Part shown: positions 15,949 through 25,705 of the stretch, in pieces
How positions within the stretch are numbered: the stretch's first letter is position 1
How the letters are laid out: each line of letters starts with the position of its first letter
Source of the DNA: Paracoccaceae bacterium
Lineage (GTDB): Bacteria; Pseudomonadota; Alphaproteobacteria; Rhodobacterales; Rhodobacteraceae
Length of the DNA: 64,000 nucleotides
Direction of reading: 5' to 3'
NCBI GenBank assembly: GCA_013214575.1
Contig: JABSSD010000004.1
Span: forward strand, 1-64,000
The notes under the pieces: model-generated
Told to the model about the DNA's origin: nothing
Database searches by the model: none
The model's input: the letters and a program-made list of their open reading frames with translations, nothing else
Program-made: the position numbers and the translations under genes

Positions 15949-17547
15949 ATGACATTAGGACGGGTTAACCCGCAATTCCGACTCGAGGATCAGGGCATCG
16001 AGGGTCTGGGACATGTCTATTACAACTATATGGAACCGGCACTGATTGAGGCGGCGCTGAAGCGTAGTGAGGGAACTTTGGGCAACGGTGGCGCCCTGCT
16101 GGTCTCCACCGGCAAGTTCACCGGCCGCTCCCCCAAGGACAAACATGTGGTGAAAACCGCCAATGTTGTCGACACCATCTGGTGGGAAAACAACACCGCG
16201 ATGAGCCCCGAAGGATTTGAGGCTCTCTATACCGACATGCTGGCCCACATGAAGGGCAAAGAGTATTTTGTTCAGGACCTGATCGGTGGGGCCGACCCAG
16301 CGCATTCGATCAATGTCCGCATGATCACCGAGATGGCCTGGCATAGCCTGTTCATCCGCCACATGCTGCGCCGCCCCGACCGCGAGGATCTGGATGATTT
16401 TCTGGCCGATTTCACGGTGATCAACTGCCCCAGCTTTCAGGCCGACCCAGAGCGCCACAACTGCCGCTCTGAAACCGTCATCGCGATGAACTTTGAGCGC
16501 AAGCTGATCCTGATCGGCGGCACCGAATATGCCGGCGAGAACAAAAAATCGGTGTTCAGCCTGCTGAACTACCTGCTGCCGGAAAAAGGCATCATGCCGA
16601 TGCATTGCTCGGCCAACCATGCCAACGGCAACCCGGTTGACTCGGCGATTTTCTTTGGCCTGTCCGGCACCGGTAAAACCACCCTGTCGGCAGACCCGTC
16701 GCGCACCCTGATCGGCGATGACGAGCACGGCTGGTCCAACAACGGCACCTTCAACTTTGAGGGCGGCTGCTATGCCAAGACCATCAACCTGAACGCCGAG
16801 GCCGAGCCGGAAATCTATGCCACCACCTCAAAATTCGCCACCGTGATCGAAAACATGGTGTTCGACGCGGACACCAAAGAGCTGGATTTCAAGGATGACA
16901 GCCTGACCGCCAATATGCGCTGCGCCTACCCGCTCGACTATATCGCCAATGCCTCAAAAACCGCGAGGGGCGGCCACCCCAAGAACATCATCATGCTGAC
17001 CTGTGATGCCTTTGGGGTGCTGCCGCCGATTGCCCGGCTGACCCCGGCGCAGGCGATGTATCACTTCCTGTCCGGGTTTACCTCGAAAGTGGCCGGAACC
17101 GAACGGGGTGTGACCGAGCCCGAGCCGACCTTCTCCACCTGTTTTGGCGCCCCCTTCATGCCGCGCCGTCCCGAGGTCTATGGCAATCTGCTGCGCAAAA
17201 AGATCGCCGAACATGGCGCCACCTGCTGGCTGGTCAATACCGGCTGGACCGGTGGTGCCTATGGCATCGGCTCGCGGATGCCGATCCGTGCCACCCGGGC
17301 GCTGCTGACCGCGGCGCTGGACGGATCTCTGGCCGAGACCGAGTTCCGCAAGGACAGCAATTTTGGCTTTGACGTTCCGGTCTCTGTTGCGAACGTTGCC
17401 GAGGTGCTACTGGATCCGCGCCGCACCTGGGACGATCAGGCCGCCTATGACAGCCAGGCGGCCAAGCTGGTGCAGATGTTCTCCAAGAACTTTGAGCAGT
17501 ATCTGCCTTTCATTGATGAAGACGTGAAATCCGCAGCGATCGGCTAA
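15949..17547 (+). CDS. pckA: Phosphoenolpyruvate carboxykinase (ATP)
   Basis: PckA converts oxaloacetate and ATP to PEP, the entry to gluconeogenesis on organic acids. The 532-residue length is typical. The sequence contains [13 protein letters not shown] (53-65), the kinase P-loop GLSGTGKTT (237-245), the metal/nucleotide segment [10 protein letters not shown] and [15 protein letters not shown] near the C-terminus. A TAGGAG Shine-Dalgarno precedes ATG 15949. It is monocistronic with its own terminator, divergent from chvI. Confidence 0.98.
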   Translation: MTLGRVNPQFRLEDQGIEGLGHVYYNYMEPALIEAALKRSEGTLGNGGALLVSTGKFTGRSPKDKHVVKTANVVDTIWWENNTAMSPEGFEALYTDMLAHMKGKEYFVQDLIGGADPAHSINVRMITEMAWHSLFIRHMLRRPDREDLDDFLADFTVINCPSFQADPERHNCRSETVIAMNFERKLILIGGTEYAGENKKSVFSLLNYLLPEKGIMPMHCSANHANGNPVDSAIFFGLSGTGKTTLSADPSRTLIGDDEHGWSNNGTFNFEGGCYAKTINLNAEAEPEIYATTSKFATVIENMVFDADTKELDFKDDSLTANMRCAYPLDYIANASKTARGGHPKNIIMLTCDAFGVLPPIARLTPAQAMYHFLSGFTSKVAGTERGVTEPEPTFSTCFGAPFMPRRPEVYGNLLRKKIAEHGATCWLVNTGWTGGAYGIGSRMPIRATRALLTAALDGSLAETEFRKDSNFGFDVPVSVANVAEVLLDPRRTWDDQAAYDSQAAKLVQMFSKNFEQYLPFIDEDVKSAAIG

Positions 17548-17565
17548 GCCAGACCAAACACACAC

Positions 17566-17592
17566 AAAGGCCCCGGAATTTCGGGGCCTTTT
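17566..17592. terminator. Intrinsic terminator after pckA
   Basis: AAAGGCCCCG (17566-17575) pairs with CGGGGCCTTT (17582-17591) over a 6-nt loop, followed by T. It lies between the convergent pckA and GFA-family genes and can work both ways. Confidence 0.92.
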
Positions 17593-17610
17593 GCATGTCA
17601 GCCTCCTGGT

Positions 17611-18039
17611 CTATTCGGGCAGGGTATCGCCGCTGCCGCCCAGTTCGGCGGGAAAATCGCGCAGTTTTGGCAGCCCGTCTTTGATGGGCAACACCGTCTC
17701 GGCATAGTTCACATGCAAGGCTGGCTCGAAGGTCAGAGTTGGGATCGAGGCGGCGTAGACATCAACCAGGCCGAACCCCTTGTGCCCGCTCATCACATGG
17801 CCGCCGCAAAGAGCACAGAACTGGCGCTGACTGCTTTCCGTTTTCTCAAAAACCGTCAGATGGCCGGCCCCTTTGGTCACCGTCACCGCATCCGGCTTCC
17901 ACAGGGTGAAAGCATTGACCGGTGCCGCCGACCACGACCGGCAGGATGCGCAGTGGCAATAGCCCATTGCCTCGGGGGTGCCGCTCACTTCGATTGCCAC
18001 GGCGCCGCAAAAACACTGACCTTTGTGAACCTCAGTCAT
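17611..18039 (-). CDS. GFA-family (glutathione-dependent formaldehyde-activating-like) zinc protein
   Basis: The 142-residue product has the zinc pattern of the GFA/CENP-V fold: CFC near the N-terminus (Cys9, Cys11), CHCASC (28-33) and CALCG (about 76-80). Family members have been linked to formaldehyde-glutathione adduct formation, but most are uncharacterised. It has no secretion signal. It is convergent with pckA and shares its terminator. Confidence 0.88.
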   Translation of the reverse strand: MTEVHKGQCFCGAVAIEVSGTPEAMGYCHCASCRSWSAAPVNAFTLWKPDAVTVTKGAGHLTVFEKTESSQRQFCALCGGHVMSGHKGFGLVDVYAASIPTLTFEPALHVNYAETVLPIKDGLPKLRDFPAELGGSGDTLPE

Positions 18040-18141
18040 CTGTCACCTCTCCATCTCTGTCTCAACTCCCCTCCCCCGGAACCGGGGACTGGAGGCCGAA
18101 ACGCATAAGCAAAAGTGCAACATGTTCTGTGAGACCCGCGT

Positions 18142-18165
18142 GGTGCGTGCCAGCACACACCCTAC
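18142..18165 (+). repeat. REP-like 24-bp palindromic repeat, copy 2
   Basis: GGTGCGTGCC-AGCACACACC-CTAC, one base different from copy 1 in the right arm. It lies between the start of the GFA gene and the end of the cation transporter gene. Confidence 0.75.
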
Positions 18166-18187
18166 ACTTCTCCAGACGTAGAGTGGC

Positions 18188-19087
18188 CTAGGCCGGGTTC
18201 AAGCCTACCGGCTCCAGCTTGCTGTCTGGCTCCACATGGATGGTGGTGTTGACCCCCGGGATCTGCGCCTGTAGCGCCGTCTCGACCCGGTCACAGATCT
18301 CATGCGAGGCGGCCACCGTCATGGCGCCGGACACCACCATGTGAAATTCGACGAACAGCGCCCGCCCGGCCCGGCGGGTGCGGATGTCATGCACCTGCAG
18401 CGCGCCAATGGCTGCCGCGTCAATGATCGTTTTGATCTGGCTCTGTTCAACCGGGTCAGCCGCCGAATCCATCAGCCCACCGATCGAGGAACGGATCACC
18501 ATGACGCCCTCACGCAGGATATTCAGCGCCACGATGATGGCCAGCAGCGGATCCAATATCGCCCAGCCGGTCAACAGTGCCAGCAGCAGCCCGGCCAGCA
18601 CCCCGACCGAGGTCCAGACATCGCTCATCAGATGGCGGCCACTGGCGGCCATGGCCGGCGAGTGATGTTTGCGGGCCCAGGTGATCAGGATCCGTGCCCA
18701 GCCAAGGTTGATCACCATCGCCAGCCCATTCACCGCCATGCCAACCGGGCCAAGTCCGCTGAGATCCGGAGTGGTGAGTGCTGCCAGTGCCTGATGCACG
18801 ATCATCAGCGCCGCCAGCACGATCATGGTGCCTTCGGCAACGGCTGAGAAATACTCGGCCTTGTGATGGCCAAATGGGTGGCCGCGATCCGCCGGGCGTT
18901 GCGCATAGCGCACCGCAAGCAAGGCCAGCACCGCGCCTCCGACATTGACCAGCGATTCCAGTGCGTCCGAATACAGCGCCACCGATCCGGTCATCCACCA
19001 GGCCAGATATTTCAGCCCCAGCACCAGCAATGACACCGCGATAGAGCCTAACGCCAGGCGCTCGGCAGACAGCTCAGCAAACCTCAC
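18188..19087 (-). CDS. Cation diffusion facilitator family transporter
   Basis: CDF proteins export divalent metals in exchange for protons. The 299-residue product has six predicted membrane helices and a C-terminal cytoplasmic domain. HPFGHHKAEYFSA (70-82) is the family signature. Aligned with E. coli FieF, the metal site keeps His152 and Asp156 (GRHLMSD) but has Glu44 and Asn48 (ALESLVNVG) in place of the two aspartates, so the metal is uncertain. The start is GTG, overlapping the TSUP stop by 4 bp (GTGA), so the two are co-translated. Confidence 0.9.
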   Translation of the reverse strand: MRFAELSAERLALGSIAVSLLVLGLKYLAWWMTGSVALYSDALESLVNVGGAVLALLAVRYAQRPADRGHPFGHHKAEYFSAVAEGTMIVLAALMIVHQALAALTTPDLSGLGPVGMAVNGLAMVINLGWARILITWARKHHSPAMAASGRHLMSDVWTSVGVLAGLLLALLTGWAILDPLLAIIVALNILREGVMVIRSSIGGLMDSAADPVEQSQIKTIIDAAAIGALQVHDIRTRRAGRALFVEFHMVVSGAMTVAASHEICDRVETALQAQIPGVNTTIHVEPDSKLEPVGLNPA

Positions 19088-19851
19088 CCAAATACTCCGC
19101 GTCGCACCAGGTTCAGCCCGGCAACCGCCAGCACCGCCAGTGTCGCCTTGCGGAAGGTGGCCTGGTCGATATTATCGTGCCAGCGCACCCCGATCCACAT
19201 GCCCAGCATGGCCGGCGGCAGCAGCGCCAGCGACAGCGGCAGGGTTTCCGCCCGCAGCACCCCAGACCCGGTATGGGCCACCAGCAGCGCCACAGCCCCC
19301 AAGCCGTAGATCACCCCCTGCACCCGGATATGCTCTCCCTTGGGGGTATCCAATGCGGTCAGATAGGCCACCGTCGGAGGCCCCCAGACGCCGGACAATC
19401 CGCCGATAAAGCCCGCAAAGGCCCCCACCGTCGCCTCGATCCGGGCCGAGGGTTTCTGCAGGTGAAACCGCAGGCCAAACAGTTGCAGGAAGGCAAAGAT
19501 GGTGATCGGGACACCCAGCACCAGCAGCAGCACCTGGGTTGGCAGCACCCGCACCAGCTGCGCACTGGACAGCAGAAACACCAGCCCAACCAGCAGGAAC
19601 ACCCGGAACCGGCGCACCGATTGCCAGGCCGCAGCCCAGCCCTGCCGCAGCGCCTGTATGCCATTGCTGGCCACCGTCGCCAGGATCAGCCCGGCCAGTG
19701 CCAGTTCCGGGCTGAGAAACACACTGAGCCCGGAAATAAGGATCATCGGCATGCCAAAGCCAACCAGCCCCTTGATCACACCGGCGAACATGGCAACGCC
19801 AACGGCAGCAGCCAGTTGCGCAGGCGAAAGTATCAAGAATAAGCTATCCAT
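19084..19851 (-). CDS. TSUP family (TauE/SafE) membrane transporter
   Basis: The 255-residue integral membrane protein has about eight hydrophobic segments, GVIKGLVGFGMPMI in the first repeat and the related GAFAGFIGGLSGVWGPP in the second, typical of the TauE/SafE sulfite/organosulfonate exporter family. The start ATG 19851 follows an AGGGGG Shine-Dalgarno; the longer frame to 19917 is not supported. It is first of a two-gene unit with the CDF transporter. The substrate is unknown. Confidence 0.88.
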   Translation of the reverse strand: MDSLFLILSPAQLAAAVGVAMFAGVIKGLVGFGMPMILISGLSVFLSPELALAGLILATVASNGIQALRQGWAAAWQSVRRFRVFLLVGLVFLLSSAQLVRVLPTQVLLLVLGVPITIFAFLQLFGLRFHLQKPSARIEATVGAFAGFIGGLSGVWGPPTVAYLTALDTPKGEHIRVQGVIYGLGAVALLVAHTGSGVLRAETLPLSLALLPPAMLGMWIGVRWHDNIDQATFRKATLAVLAVAGLNLVRRGVFG

Positions 19852-19988
19852 GGACCCCCTGTACCATATCCCTCCCGGGCTGCACCCGGTAAATGCCGAC
19901 GCAACAATTGTCCACAATGCTGCAATGCAGCGTCTTTATGTTGCGCTGCAGCTGCAAAGTGACTACCACCTGACGGGACTGTATAGAT

Positions 19989-21680
19989 GTGACCCATCGC
20001 CAAGATGAACTGGACCTGCTCATGACCCTGCCCCTTCTTAGTGATCTTCTGGCGCTGACCAATGCCGCACTGCCGCCGGTGGATAAAGTGTTCCAGGCCG
20101 CCCGCACTGCGGTGGCCGCGATGGTCAGTGAAAACGGCCGCGTCTCGGGGCGGTTGATCGAACAGAACCAAACTGCGGCGCATGGGCTGGCCTGGCTGGC
20201 CACCTATCAGCAAAGCCTGGTGCAGATGCAGAAATGGGCCGAACGCCTGCAGCATGATGGCAAGCTCAACGAGCTGGAGCAACTGATTCTGCAGATCGGC
20301 TTTGGCGAATACCTCAGCCAGATCCACGGCGGCATTCAGATGAACCAGGGCGAGATTGTCCGCCTGCAGGACATGGGGCTTGGCCCCGACCAGCTGAGCG
20401 CGCTGATGCAGCCTGCGGTCCTAACCCTGACCCAGACCGGCAATACTCAGGCCGCGCGCAGCCGTCTGGTCGAGCTGATGCAGCAGCAATCTGCCAATCT
20501 GACCACCGGCGCCACCGGGCTGGACGACGAACTGGAGATGATCCGCGAACAGTTCCGCCGGTTCTCGGTCGAGCGGATCGAACCCTACGCCCATGACTGG
20601 CACCTTAAGGACGAGTTGATCCCGATGGAGATCATCGACGCGCTGGCCGAAATGGGGGTCTTTGGCCTCACCATCCCCGAGGAATTCGGCGGCTTTGGCC
20701 TGTCCAAGGCCTCGATGGTGGTGGTCTCGGAGGAACTGTCGCGCGGCTATATCGGGGTTGGTTCGCTGGGCACCCGCTCGGAAATCGCTGCCGAGCTGAT
20801 CATCTGCGGCGGCACCGACGAACAAAAGGCGCACTGGCTGCCCAAGATCGCCAGCGCCGAAATCCTGCCGACCGCCGTTTTCACCGAGCCCAACACCGGC
20901 TCTGACCTTGGCGCCTTGCGCACCCGTGCCGTCAAGGATGACAACGGCGACTACCAGATCACCGGCAACAAGACCTGGATCACCCATGCGGCCCGCACCC
21001 ATGTGATGACCCTGCTGGCCCGCACCGATCCCGATTCCACCGACCATCGCGGGCTGTCGATGTTCCTAGCGGAAAAGACCCCCGGCACCGTCGACGCCCC
21101 GTTCCCCACCGCGGGCATGAGTGGCGGCGAGATCGAGGTGCTGGGCTATCGCGGCATGAAGGAATACGAACTGGCCTTCGACGGTTTTCAGGTCAAAGGT
21201 GAAAACCTGCTGGGCGGGGCTGAGGGCAAGGGCTTCAAGCAGTTGATGGAGACCTTTGAATCCGCCCGCATCCAGACCGCCGCCCGGGCCATTGGCGTGG
21301 CGCAATCGGCGCTGGATCTCGCCACCCAATACGCTCAGGACCGCAAGCAATTTGGCAAATCACTGATCGAATTCCCCCGGGTGTCGGGCAAACTGGCAAT
21401 GATTGCGGTGGAAATCATGATCGCCCGCCAGCTGACCTATTTCGCGGCCTGGGAAAAGGACAACGGCCATCGCTGCGATCTGGAGGCCGGCATGGCCAAA
21501 CTGCTGGGCGCCCGCGTTGCCTGGGCGGCGGCGGACAACGGGTTGCAGATCCACGGCGGCAATGGCTTTGCCATGGAGTATAAAATCAGCCGTGTGCTCT
21601 GTGATGCCCGCATTCTCAACATCTTTGAAGGCGCCGCCGAAATTCAGGCCCAGGTCATCGCCCGCCGCCTGCTGGCCTGA
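19989..21680 (+). CDS. mcd: Acyl-CoA dehydrogenase, probable methylsuccinyl-CoA dehydrogenase
   Basis: The 563-residue flavoprotein has an N-terminal extension of about 160 residues before the acyl-CoA dehydrogenase core, a layout typical of methylsuccinyl-CoA dehydrogenase of the ethylmalonyl-CoA pathway (methylsuccinyl-CoA to mesaconyl-CoA). Core motifs are FTEPNTGSDLGALRTRA, TGNKTWITHAAR, the helix with ARAIGVAQSALDLATQYAQD, and INGG-type HGGNGFAMEYKISRV followed by IFEGAAEIQ, where Glu547 is the likely catalytic base. It would reduce the ETF encoded by etfBA in this window. The start is GTG 19989; ATG 20022 is an alternative. A general acyl-CoA dehydrogenase role is the fallback. Confidence 0.8.
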   Translation: MTHRQDELDLLMTLPLLSDLLALTNAALPPVDKVFQAARTAVAAMVSENGRVSGRLIEQNQTAAHGLAWLATYQQSLVQMQKWAERLQHDGKLNELEQLILQIGFGEYLSQIHGGIQMNQGEIVRLQDMGLGPDQLSALMQPAVLTLTQTGNTQAARSRLVELMQQQSANLTTGATGLDDELEMIREQFRRFSVERIEPYAHDWHLKDELIPMEIIDALAEMGVFGLTIPEEFGGFGLSKASMVVVSEELSRGYIGVGSLGTRSEIAAELIICGGTDEQKAHWLPKIASAEILPTAVFTEPNTGSDLGALRTRAVKDDNGDYQITGNKTWITHAARTHVMTLLARTDPDSTDHRGLSMFLAEKTPGTVDAPFPTAGMSGGEIEVLGYRGMKEYELAFDGFQVKGENLLGGAEGKGFKQLMETFESARIQTAARAIGVAQSALDLATQYAQDRKQFGKSLIEFPRVSGKLAMIAVEIMIARQLTYFAAWEKDNGHRCDLEAGMAKLLGARVAWAAADNGLQIHGGNGFAMEYKISRVLCDARILNIFEGAAEIQAQVIARRLLA

Positions 21681-21777
21681 CCACCGCTTCGGTTGCCCGG
21701 GGATTCCCCACAGCCAGGAAAGAGACTGTTTCCGCCTGCTGCGGTATCCGGGCCCGGTATTCTCGCTATAAGAGCAC

Positions 21778-22458
21778 ATGCGTTTACTTGCCCTCCTGCT
21801 TGCCGTGACGGCCCTGATAACCGGCTGTTCCGGACCCATCCCCGGGGATCAGCCCAGCCGTATTCTGGCGATGGGCGATTCGCTGCTGGCTTGGAACCGC
21901 AACAGCGGCCAGTCGATCCCGGATATGGTTGCCGATACCCTGGGCGAGCCGGTGGAGGATCGCTCGGTGTCAGCCGCGCGGGTGATCTATAACCTGCCGA
22001 TTTCAGGCAGCGCCGGTCTGAACATCCGCAAACAGTATCGATCCGGCGACTGGGACTGGATCATCGTCAACGGCGGCGGCAACGATCTGTTGCTGGGCTG
22101 TGGCTGTTTCGCCTGTGATCGCAAACTGGACAAACTGATCTCGAACGACGGCCGCAAAGGCGCCATTCCCGGCATGCTGTCGCAGCTTCGCCAAACCGGA
22201 GCACGGATCATCTATGTCGGATACCTGCGCAGCCCCGGTGTCGGCTCGGCGATTGAGCACTGCCGCCAAGAGGGGGATATTCTGGAACAGCGCATCACCC
22301 GGCTGGCGGCAATTGACAGCGGTATCTATTACCTGTCGCTGCGCGATCTGGTTCCGCATGGCGACCGCTCCTACCACGCGGCGGACATGATCCACCCCTC
22401 GGCCAAGGCCAGCAGTGCCATTGGCGCCCGAATCGCACAGATTATTCAGAGCCCGTGA
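21778..22458 (+). CDS. SGNH/GDSL-type hydrolase lipoprotein
   Basis: The 226-residue product has a signal peptide ending in a lipobox (ITGC, Cys17). The mature domain is an SGNH hydrolase: the nucleophile Ser is in AMGDSLLAW, the Asn block in NGGGNDLLLG and the Asp-His pair in DMIHPSAKA. It is probably an envelope esterase acting on acyl or acetyl groups. A CGC and CFAC cluster just after the Asn block is unusual. The gene stands alone between mcd and the convergent recO. Confidence 0.88.
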   Translation: MRLLALLLAVTALITGCSGPIPGDQPSRILAMGDSLLAWNRNSGQSIPDMVADTLGEPVEDRSVSAARVIYNLPISGSAGLNIRKQYRSGDWDWIIVNGGGNDLLLGCGCFACDRKLDKLISNDGRKGAIPGMLSQLRQTGARIIYVGYLRSPGVGSAIEHCRQEGDILEQRITRLAAIDSGIYYLSLRDLVPHGDRSYHAADMIHPSAKASSAIGARIAQIIQSP

Positions 22459-22495
22459 CTTGGTGGCAGGGTGGCGGCGCCATGGCCCGCGAAAA

Positions 22496-23224
22496 TCATT
22501 TCCGCTGCCGGGTAAAGGCATCGACAAAACGCCCCCGCGCCTCGGGCAATGGGTGACGGCCCAGCGACGGCGCCAGACGCGCCGCAAGGAAAAAGCCGGT
22601 GGTGCGCAGGCCCTGTTCGATCTCGTCATCCCCGGCCTCGCCCTCTCCTAGCAGCACCGGCGGCAGTGGCAGCAGCCGGCTGGCCCAGTCACCGGCCCCC
22701 TCAGCCGACACCGCCCGGCCCGATTTTGGCGAGACATAGATCAGCCCCCGGGTCGCCCCGGTCACCGCGCAACGGGTCAGGTCCAGACCAAACCCCATCT
22801 CCTCCAGCAATGTCATCTCCCAGTGCAGATAGGCCAGCGGCCACAGCGCCTCGTACTCCAGCAGGTCCAGCAACTGTTCCGATTTGGCATAGAGACTGGC
22901 ATGGGGGGCGCGCTCCGGCAGGCAAAAGGACAGCAAGGCGGTCACCGCATTCAGCCCGGCCAGAGCCAACCGCCCCGACAGCGCCGCCGCCGCCCGACTG
23001 CGCAGCGGTTCCGCCTGATAATGCCCCAGATGCTCCTCCAGCCGGGCCCGCCAGATCAGATCCAGCTGCGCCCCGGGTTGCAGCACCGGCGCCAGCCTGC
23101 GGCTGGTTCCGCCCCGCACCACGCCCGCGTGGCGCCCGTGGCCCTCGGTGAACACATCAATAATCGCTGAACTTTCGCCATGGCGGCGCAGGCTGAGCAA
23201 GATGCCGTGATCACGCCACTCCAA
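22496..23224 (-). CDS. recO: DNA repair protein RecO
   Basis: RecO anneals ssDNA and loads RecA with RecR at gaps. The 242-residue product starts at TTG 23224 ([18 protein letters not shown]), set by a strong GGGAGGA Shine-Dalgarno and by alignment to the usual RecO N-terminus. The OB fold covers roughly the first 80 residues, and a helical domain with [21 protein letters not shown] follows. The zinc cysteines of many RecO proteins are reduced to one here (RCAVTG). It is convergent with the SGNH gene. Confidence 0.93.
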   Translation of the reverse strand: MEWRDHGILLSLRRHGESSAIIDVFTEGHGRHAGVVRGGTSRRLAPVLQPGAQLDLIWRARLEEHLGHYQAEPLRSRAAAALSGRLALAGLNAVTALLSFCLPERAPHASLYAKSEQLLDLLEYEALWPLAYLHWEMTLLEEMGFGLDLTRCAVTGATRGLIYVSPKSGRAVSAEGAGDWASRLLPLPPVLLGEGEAGDDEIEQGLRTTGFFLAARLAPSLGRHPLPEARGRFVDAFTRQRK

Positions 23225-23354
23225 TGGCCGTCCTCCCTTAGGTCTGTGGCAAGCACCAGACCGCAACCGCCGCCAATCCGCAAGCGGGCCCTTGATTGCC
23301 CCAGCCCATTGGCTACCTCTAATTAACACATCCGTTAATCAAAGGACTCCCACA

Positions 23355-23660
23355 ATGCGCGGCATCACCATCAGTTACAAATACAGCGGCGATGAGGCCC
23401 CCTGGCAAAGCGCCATGGCCGTTTTCATCACCGCCATCAACAATGATCCGGTAGTTGCGGGCAAGTTCACCTATCAGGTGGCGATCGCCGACGACAAAGA
23501 AACCCGGGTTCACTGGGGCCGCTGGGACAAGGCCGAAACCCTCGCCCATCTTCAGGCACAGGGGTATTTCAAAACCTTCGCCGGCCAGGTACGGGGTTTT
23601 GCCGGTGGCGCACCATCGGCCAAGCCGCATGACATCGCGTTCAAAAGCAGCGGCTGGTAA
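23355..23660 (+). CDS. Conserved small protein of unknown function, 101 aa
   Basis: The soluble product starts MRGITISYKYSGDEAPW and has HWGRWDKAETLAHLQAQGYF near the middle. Its size and mix of beta-strands and helices recall dimeric alpha-beta barrel proteins, but I recognise no family motif. An AAAGGA Shine-Dalgarno supports ATG 23355. The stop abuts the convergent DUF1491 gene with no gap. Confidence 0.75.
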   Translation: MRGITISYKYSGDEAPWQSAMAVFITAINNDPVVAGKFTYQVAIADDKETRVHWGRWDKAETLAHLQAQGYFKTFAGQVRGFAGGAPSAKPHDIAFKSSGW

Positions 23661-23990
23661 CTACTCCAACCCCGGTTCACCCAACAGATGACGACCTTGG
23701 CGGTCCTCGACCTCGATCACCCATAGATCGCGGTCAAAATCCCGTTGCTTGCGCACCGAGACATCCACCTCGGGCTCATCGCCGCTGGCCAGTTCGATCC
23801 ATTGGCGTTCACCGCTCATCAAATCATAGGAGCGCTGAAACGCAATCGCCTGACCGTCCAGCGTGTTCAGCTTGACCAGAACCGTGCCGGCCGTGTCATC
23901 GCCATGGGCCACCACAAAGGCCGGAATTCCCTGAAGCCTGAGCCGCGTCAGATAGGCCTGCACCCAGAATTCTGCTGTCAGTTGTATCAT
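23661..23990 (-). CDS. DUF1491 family protein
   Basis: The 109-residue soluble protein matches the pattern I know for DUF1491: LTAEFWVQAYLTRLRLQG, then VVAHGDDTAGTVLVKLNTLDG and a C-terminal DRDLWVIEVEDRQGRHLL. The family is confined largely to alphaproteobacteria and has no known function. ATG 23990 is chosen; the open frame continues upstream through a Cys-rich stretch that looks non-coding. It is adjacent to and on the same strand as era, 127 bp downstream of its stop. Confidence 0.82.
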   Translation of the reverse strand: MIQLTAEFWVQAYLTRLRLQGIPAFVVAHGDDTAGTVLVKLNTLDGQAIAFQRSYDLMSGERQWIELASGDEPEVDVSVRKQRDFDRDLWVIEVEDRQGRHLLGEPGLE

Positions 23991-24116
23991 GGTGCAGCTC
24001 CCGCAACACAGGCCCGGACACGGCCCGGCGATGCCGCCGGGCGTGATCGGTTGCAAAAATAGCCAACACTCGCCCCGGCGGCCACCGATCTTGATGCGCT
24101 CGAGTTAATCAAGGCC

Positions 24117-25022
24117 CTAGTTGCCGTCCTTAAAGTTCAGCCCCATCTGCGAATAACGCTCGGACTCGTCCTGCCAGTTCGGCCGCACCTTGACCTGCAG
24201 GAACAGGTGTACCTTGCGGTCGAGGAACTCTGCCAGCTCGATCCGGGAGGCCTGACCAATAGCCTTGATGGTCTCGCCCCCCTTGCCCAGCACAATGCCC
24301 TTGTGGCCGTCGCGCACCACATAGACCACCTGATCAATCTTGACCGAGCCGTCTTTGCGATCTTCCCAGGTCTCAGTTTCGACCGTCATCTGATAGGGCA
24401 ATTCCTGATGCAGCCGCAGCGTCAGCTTTTCGCGGGTCATCTCGGCGGCAATCATCCGCAGTGGCAGATCGGCAATCTGATCCTCGGGATACAGCCAAGG
24501 ACCTTCGGGCAGTTTGCTGCCCAGCCAGCGGCGCAGATCCTCAACCCCATGTCCCTTTTCCGCCGAAATCATAAAGGTCTCGGCAAAATCGTAGCTCTCG
24601 TTCAGCTTCTGCGCCAGACCCAACAGTTTTTCAGTCGGAACCTTGTCGATCTTGTTGATGGCCAGCGTCACAGTGCGGCCCTTGCCAATCTCGGCCAGGC
24701 CTTCCAGGATTTTATCCACCCCCTCGGTGACGCCCCGGTGGGCCTCGACCATCAGCACGATCACATCCGCATCCGCAGCGCCGCCCCAGGCGGCCGCAAC
24801 CATGGCGCGGTCCAGCCGGCGACGCGGTGCAAACAGGCCCGGCGTATCGACAAACACGATCTGGCTCTGACCTTCCATCGCCACGCCACGTATCCGCGCG
24901 CGGGTGGTCTGCACCTTATGGGTGACGATCGAAACCTTGGCCCCGACCATACGGTTCAGCAGCGTCGACTTGCCCGCGTTAGGTTCACCAATCAGAGCCA
25001 CAAATCCGGCACGAGTACTCAT
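24117..25022 (-). CDS. era: GTPase Era
   Basis: Era is an essential GTPase that binds 16S rRNA and helps 30S assembly. The 301-residue product has G1 GEPNAGKST (12-20), G3 DTPGLF, G4 NKID and a C-terminal KH domain including GHKGIVLGKGGETIKAIG. The ATG overlaps the rnc stop by one base (TAATG). Order lepB-rnc-era is the classic arrangement. Confidence 0.98.
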   Translation of the reverse strand: MSTRAGFVALIGEPNAGKSTLLNRMVGAKVSIVTHKVQTTRARIRGVAMEGQSQIVFVDTPGLFAPRRRLDRAMVAAAWGGAADADVIVLMVEAHRGVTEGVDKILEGLAEIGKGRTVTLAINKIDKVPTEKLLGLAQKLNESYDFAETFMISAEKGHGVEDLRRWLGSKLPEGPWLYPEDQIADLPLRMIAAEMTREKLTLRLHQELPYQMTVETETWEDRKDGSVKIDQVVYVVRDGHKGIVLGKGGETIKAIGQASRIELAEFLDRKVHLFLQVKVRPNWQDESERYSQMGLNFKDGN

Positions 25023-25705
25023 TATTTTTGCTCCAGTTTACTTAGCAGCGCAGTGGCTGCGGCCTGTTCGGCCTGTCGTTTTGATCCAGCCGTGGCTTGC
25101 GCCTCGGCCCCGTCGTTCAGCCGCACCATAATGGTAAACACCGGCTGATGATCCGGCCCGGTGCGCGACACCAGCTTATAGGCCGGAGGCGTCTCGCCCT
25201 TGGCCTGAACCAGTTCTTGCAGCGAGGTCTTGGCATCCCGCGCGTCATCCTCAACCGCGTTGATCCGACTGGCCCAAAGCCGCAGGATCATCGCCTGCGC
25301 CGCCTCAAACCCGGCATCCTTATAGACCGCGGCAATCACCGCCTCCATGGCGTCGCCCAGCAGCGCCAGCTTGCGCCGTCCACCCGACATCATTTCCGAC
25401 CGGCCCAGCTTCAGCACCTCGCCAAGATTAATCTCGCGCGCCACATCCGCACAGGCCTCTTTGCGCACCATAGCATTAAATCGCGGCGCCAGTTGCCCCT
25501 CAGAGGCAGATTTATCATCGTCAAGCAGCGCCGTCGCCATCACCAGCCCCAGCACCCGGTCGCCCAGAAACTCCAGCCGCTGATTGTCGCTGCGCGTCGC
25601 AGATGAGATCGAGGCATGGGTCAGCGCCCGCACCAACAGTTCGGGCTGGGCAAACTGATGCCCGATCCGATCCTGAAAGCCCCGCATTTCTTTTGACAGC
25701 TTCAC
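25022..25705 (-). CDS. rnc: Ribonuclease III
   Basis: RNase III cuts double-stranded RNA in rRNA precursors and mRNAs. The 227-residue product has the signature [15 protein letters not shown] (41-55), the second acidic site in [14 protein letters not shown] and a C-terminal dsRNA-binding domain (about 155-227). The start is GTG 25705, overlapping the lepB stop by 4 bp (GTGA). It is the middle gene of lepB-rnc-era. Confidence 0.97.
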   Translation of the reverse strand: MKLSKEMRGFQDRIGHQFAQPELLVRALTHASISSATRSDNQRLEFLGDRVLGLVMATALLDDDKSASEGQLAPRFNAMVRKEACADVAREINLGEVLKLGRSEMMSGGRRKLALLGDAMEAVIAAVYKDAGFEAAQAMILRLWASRINAVEDDARDAKTSLQELVQAKGETPPAYKLVSRTGPDHQPVFTIMVRLNDGAEAQATAGSKRQAEQAAATALLSKLEQK

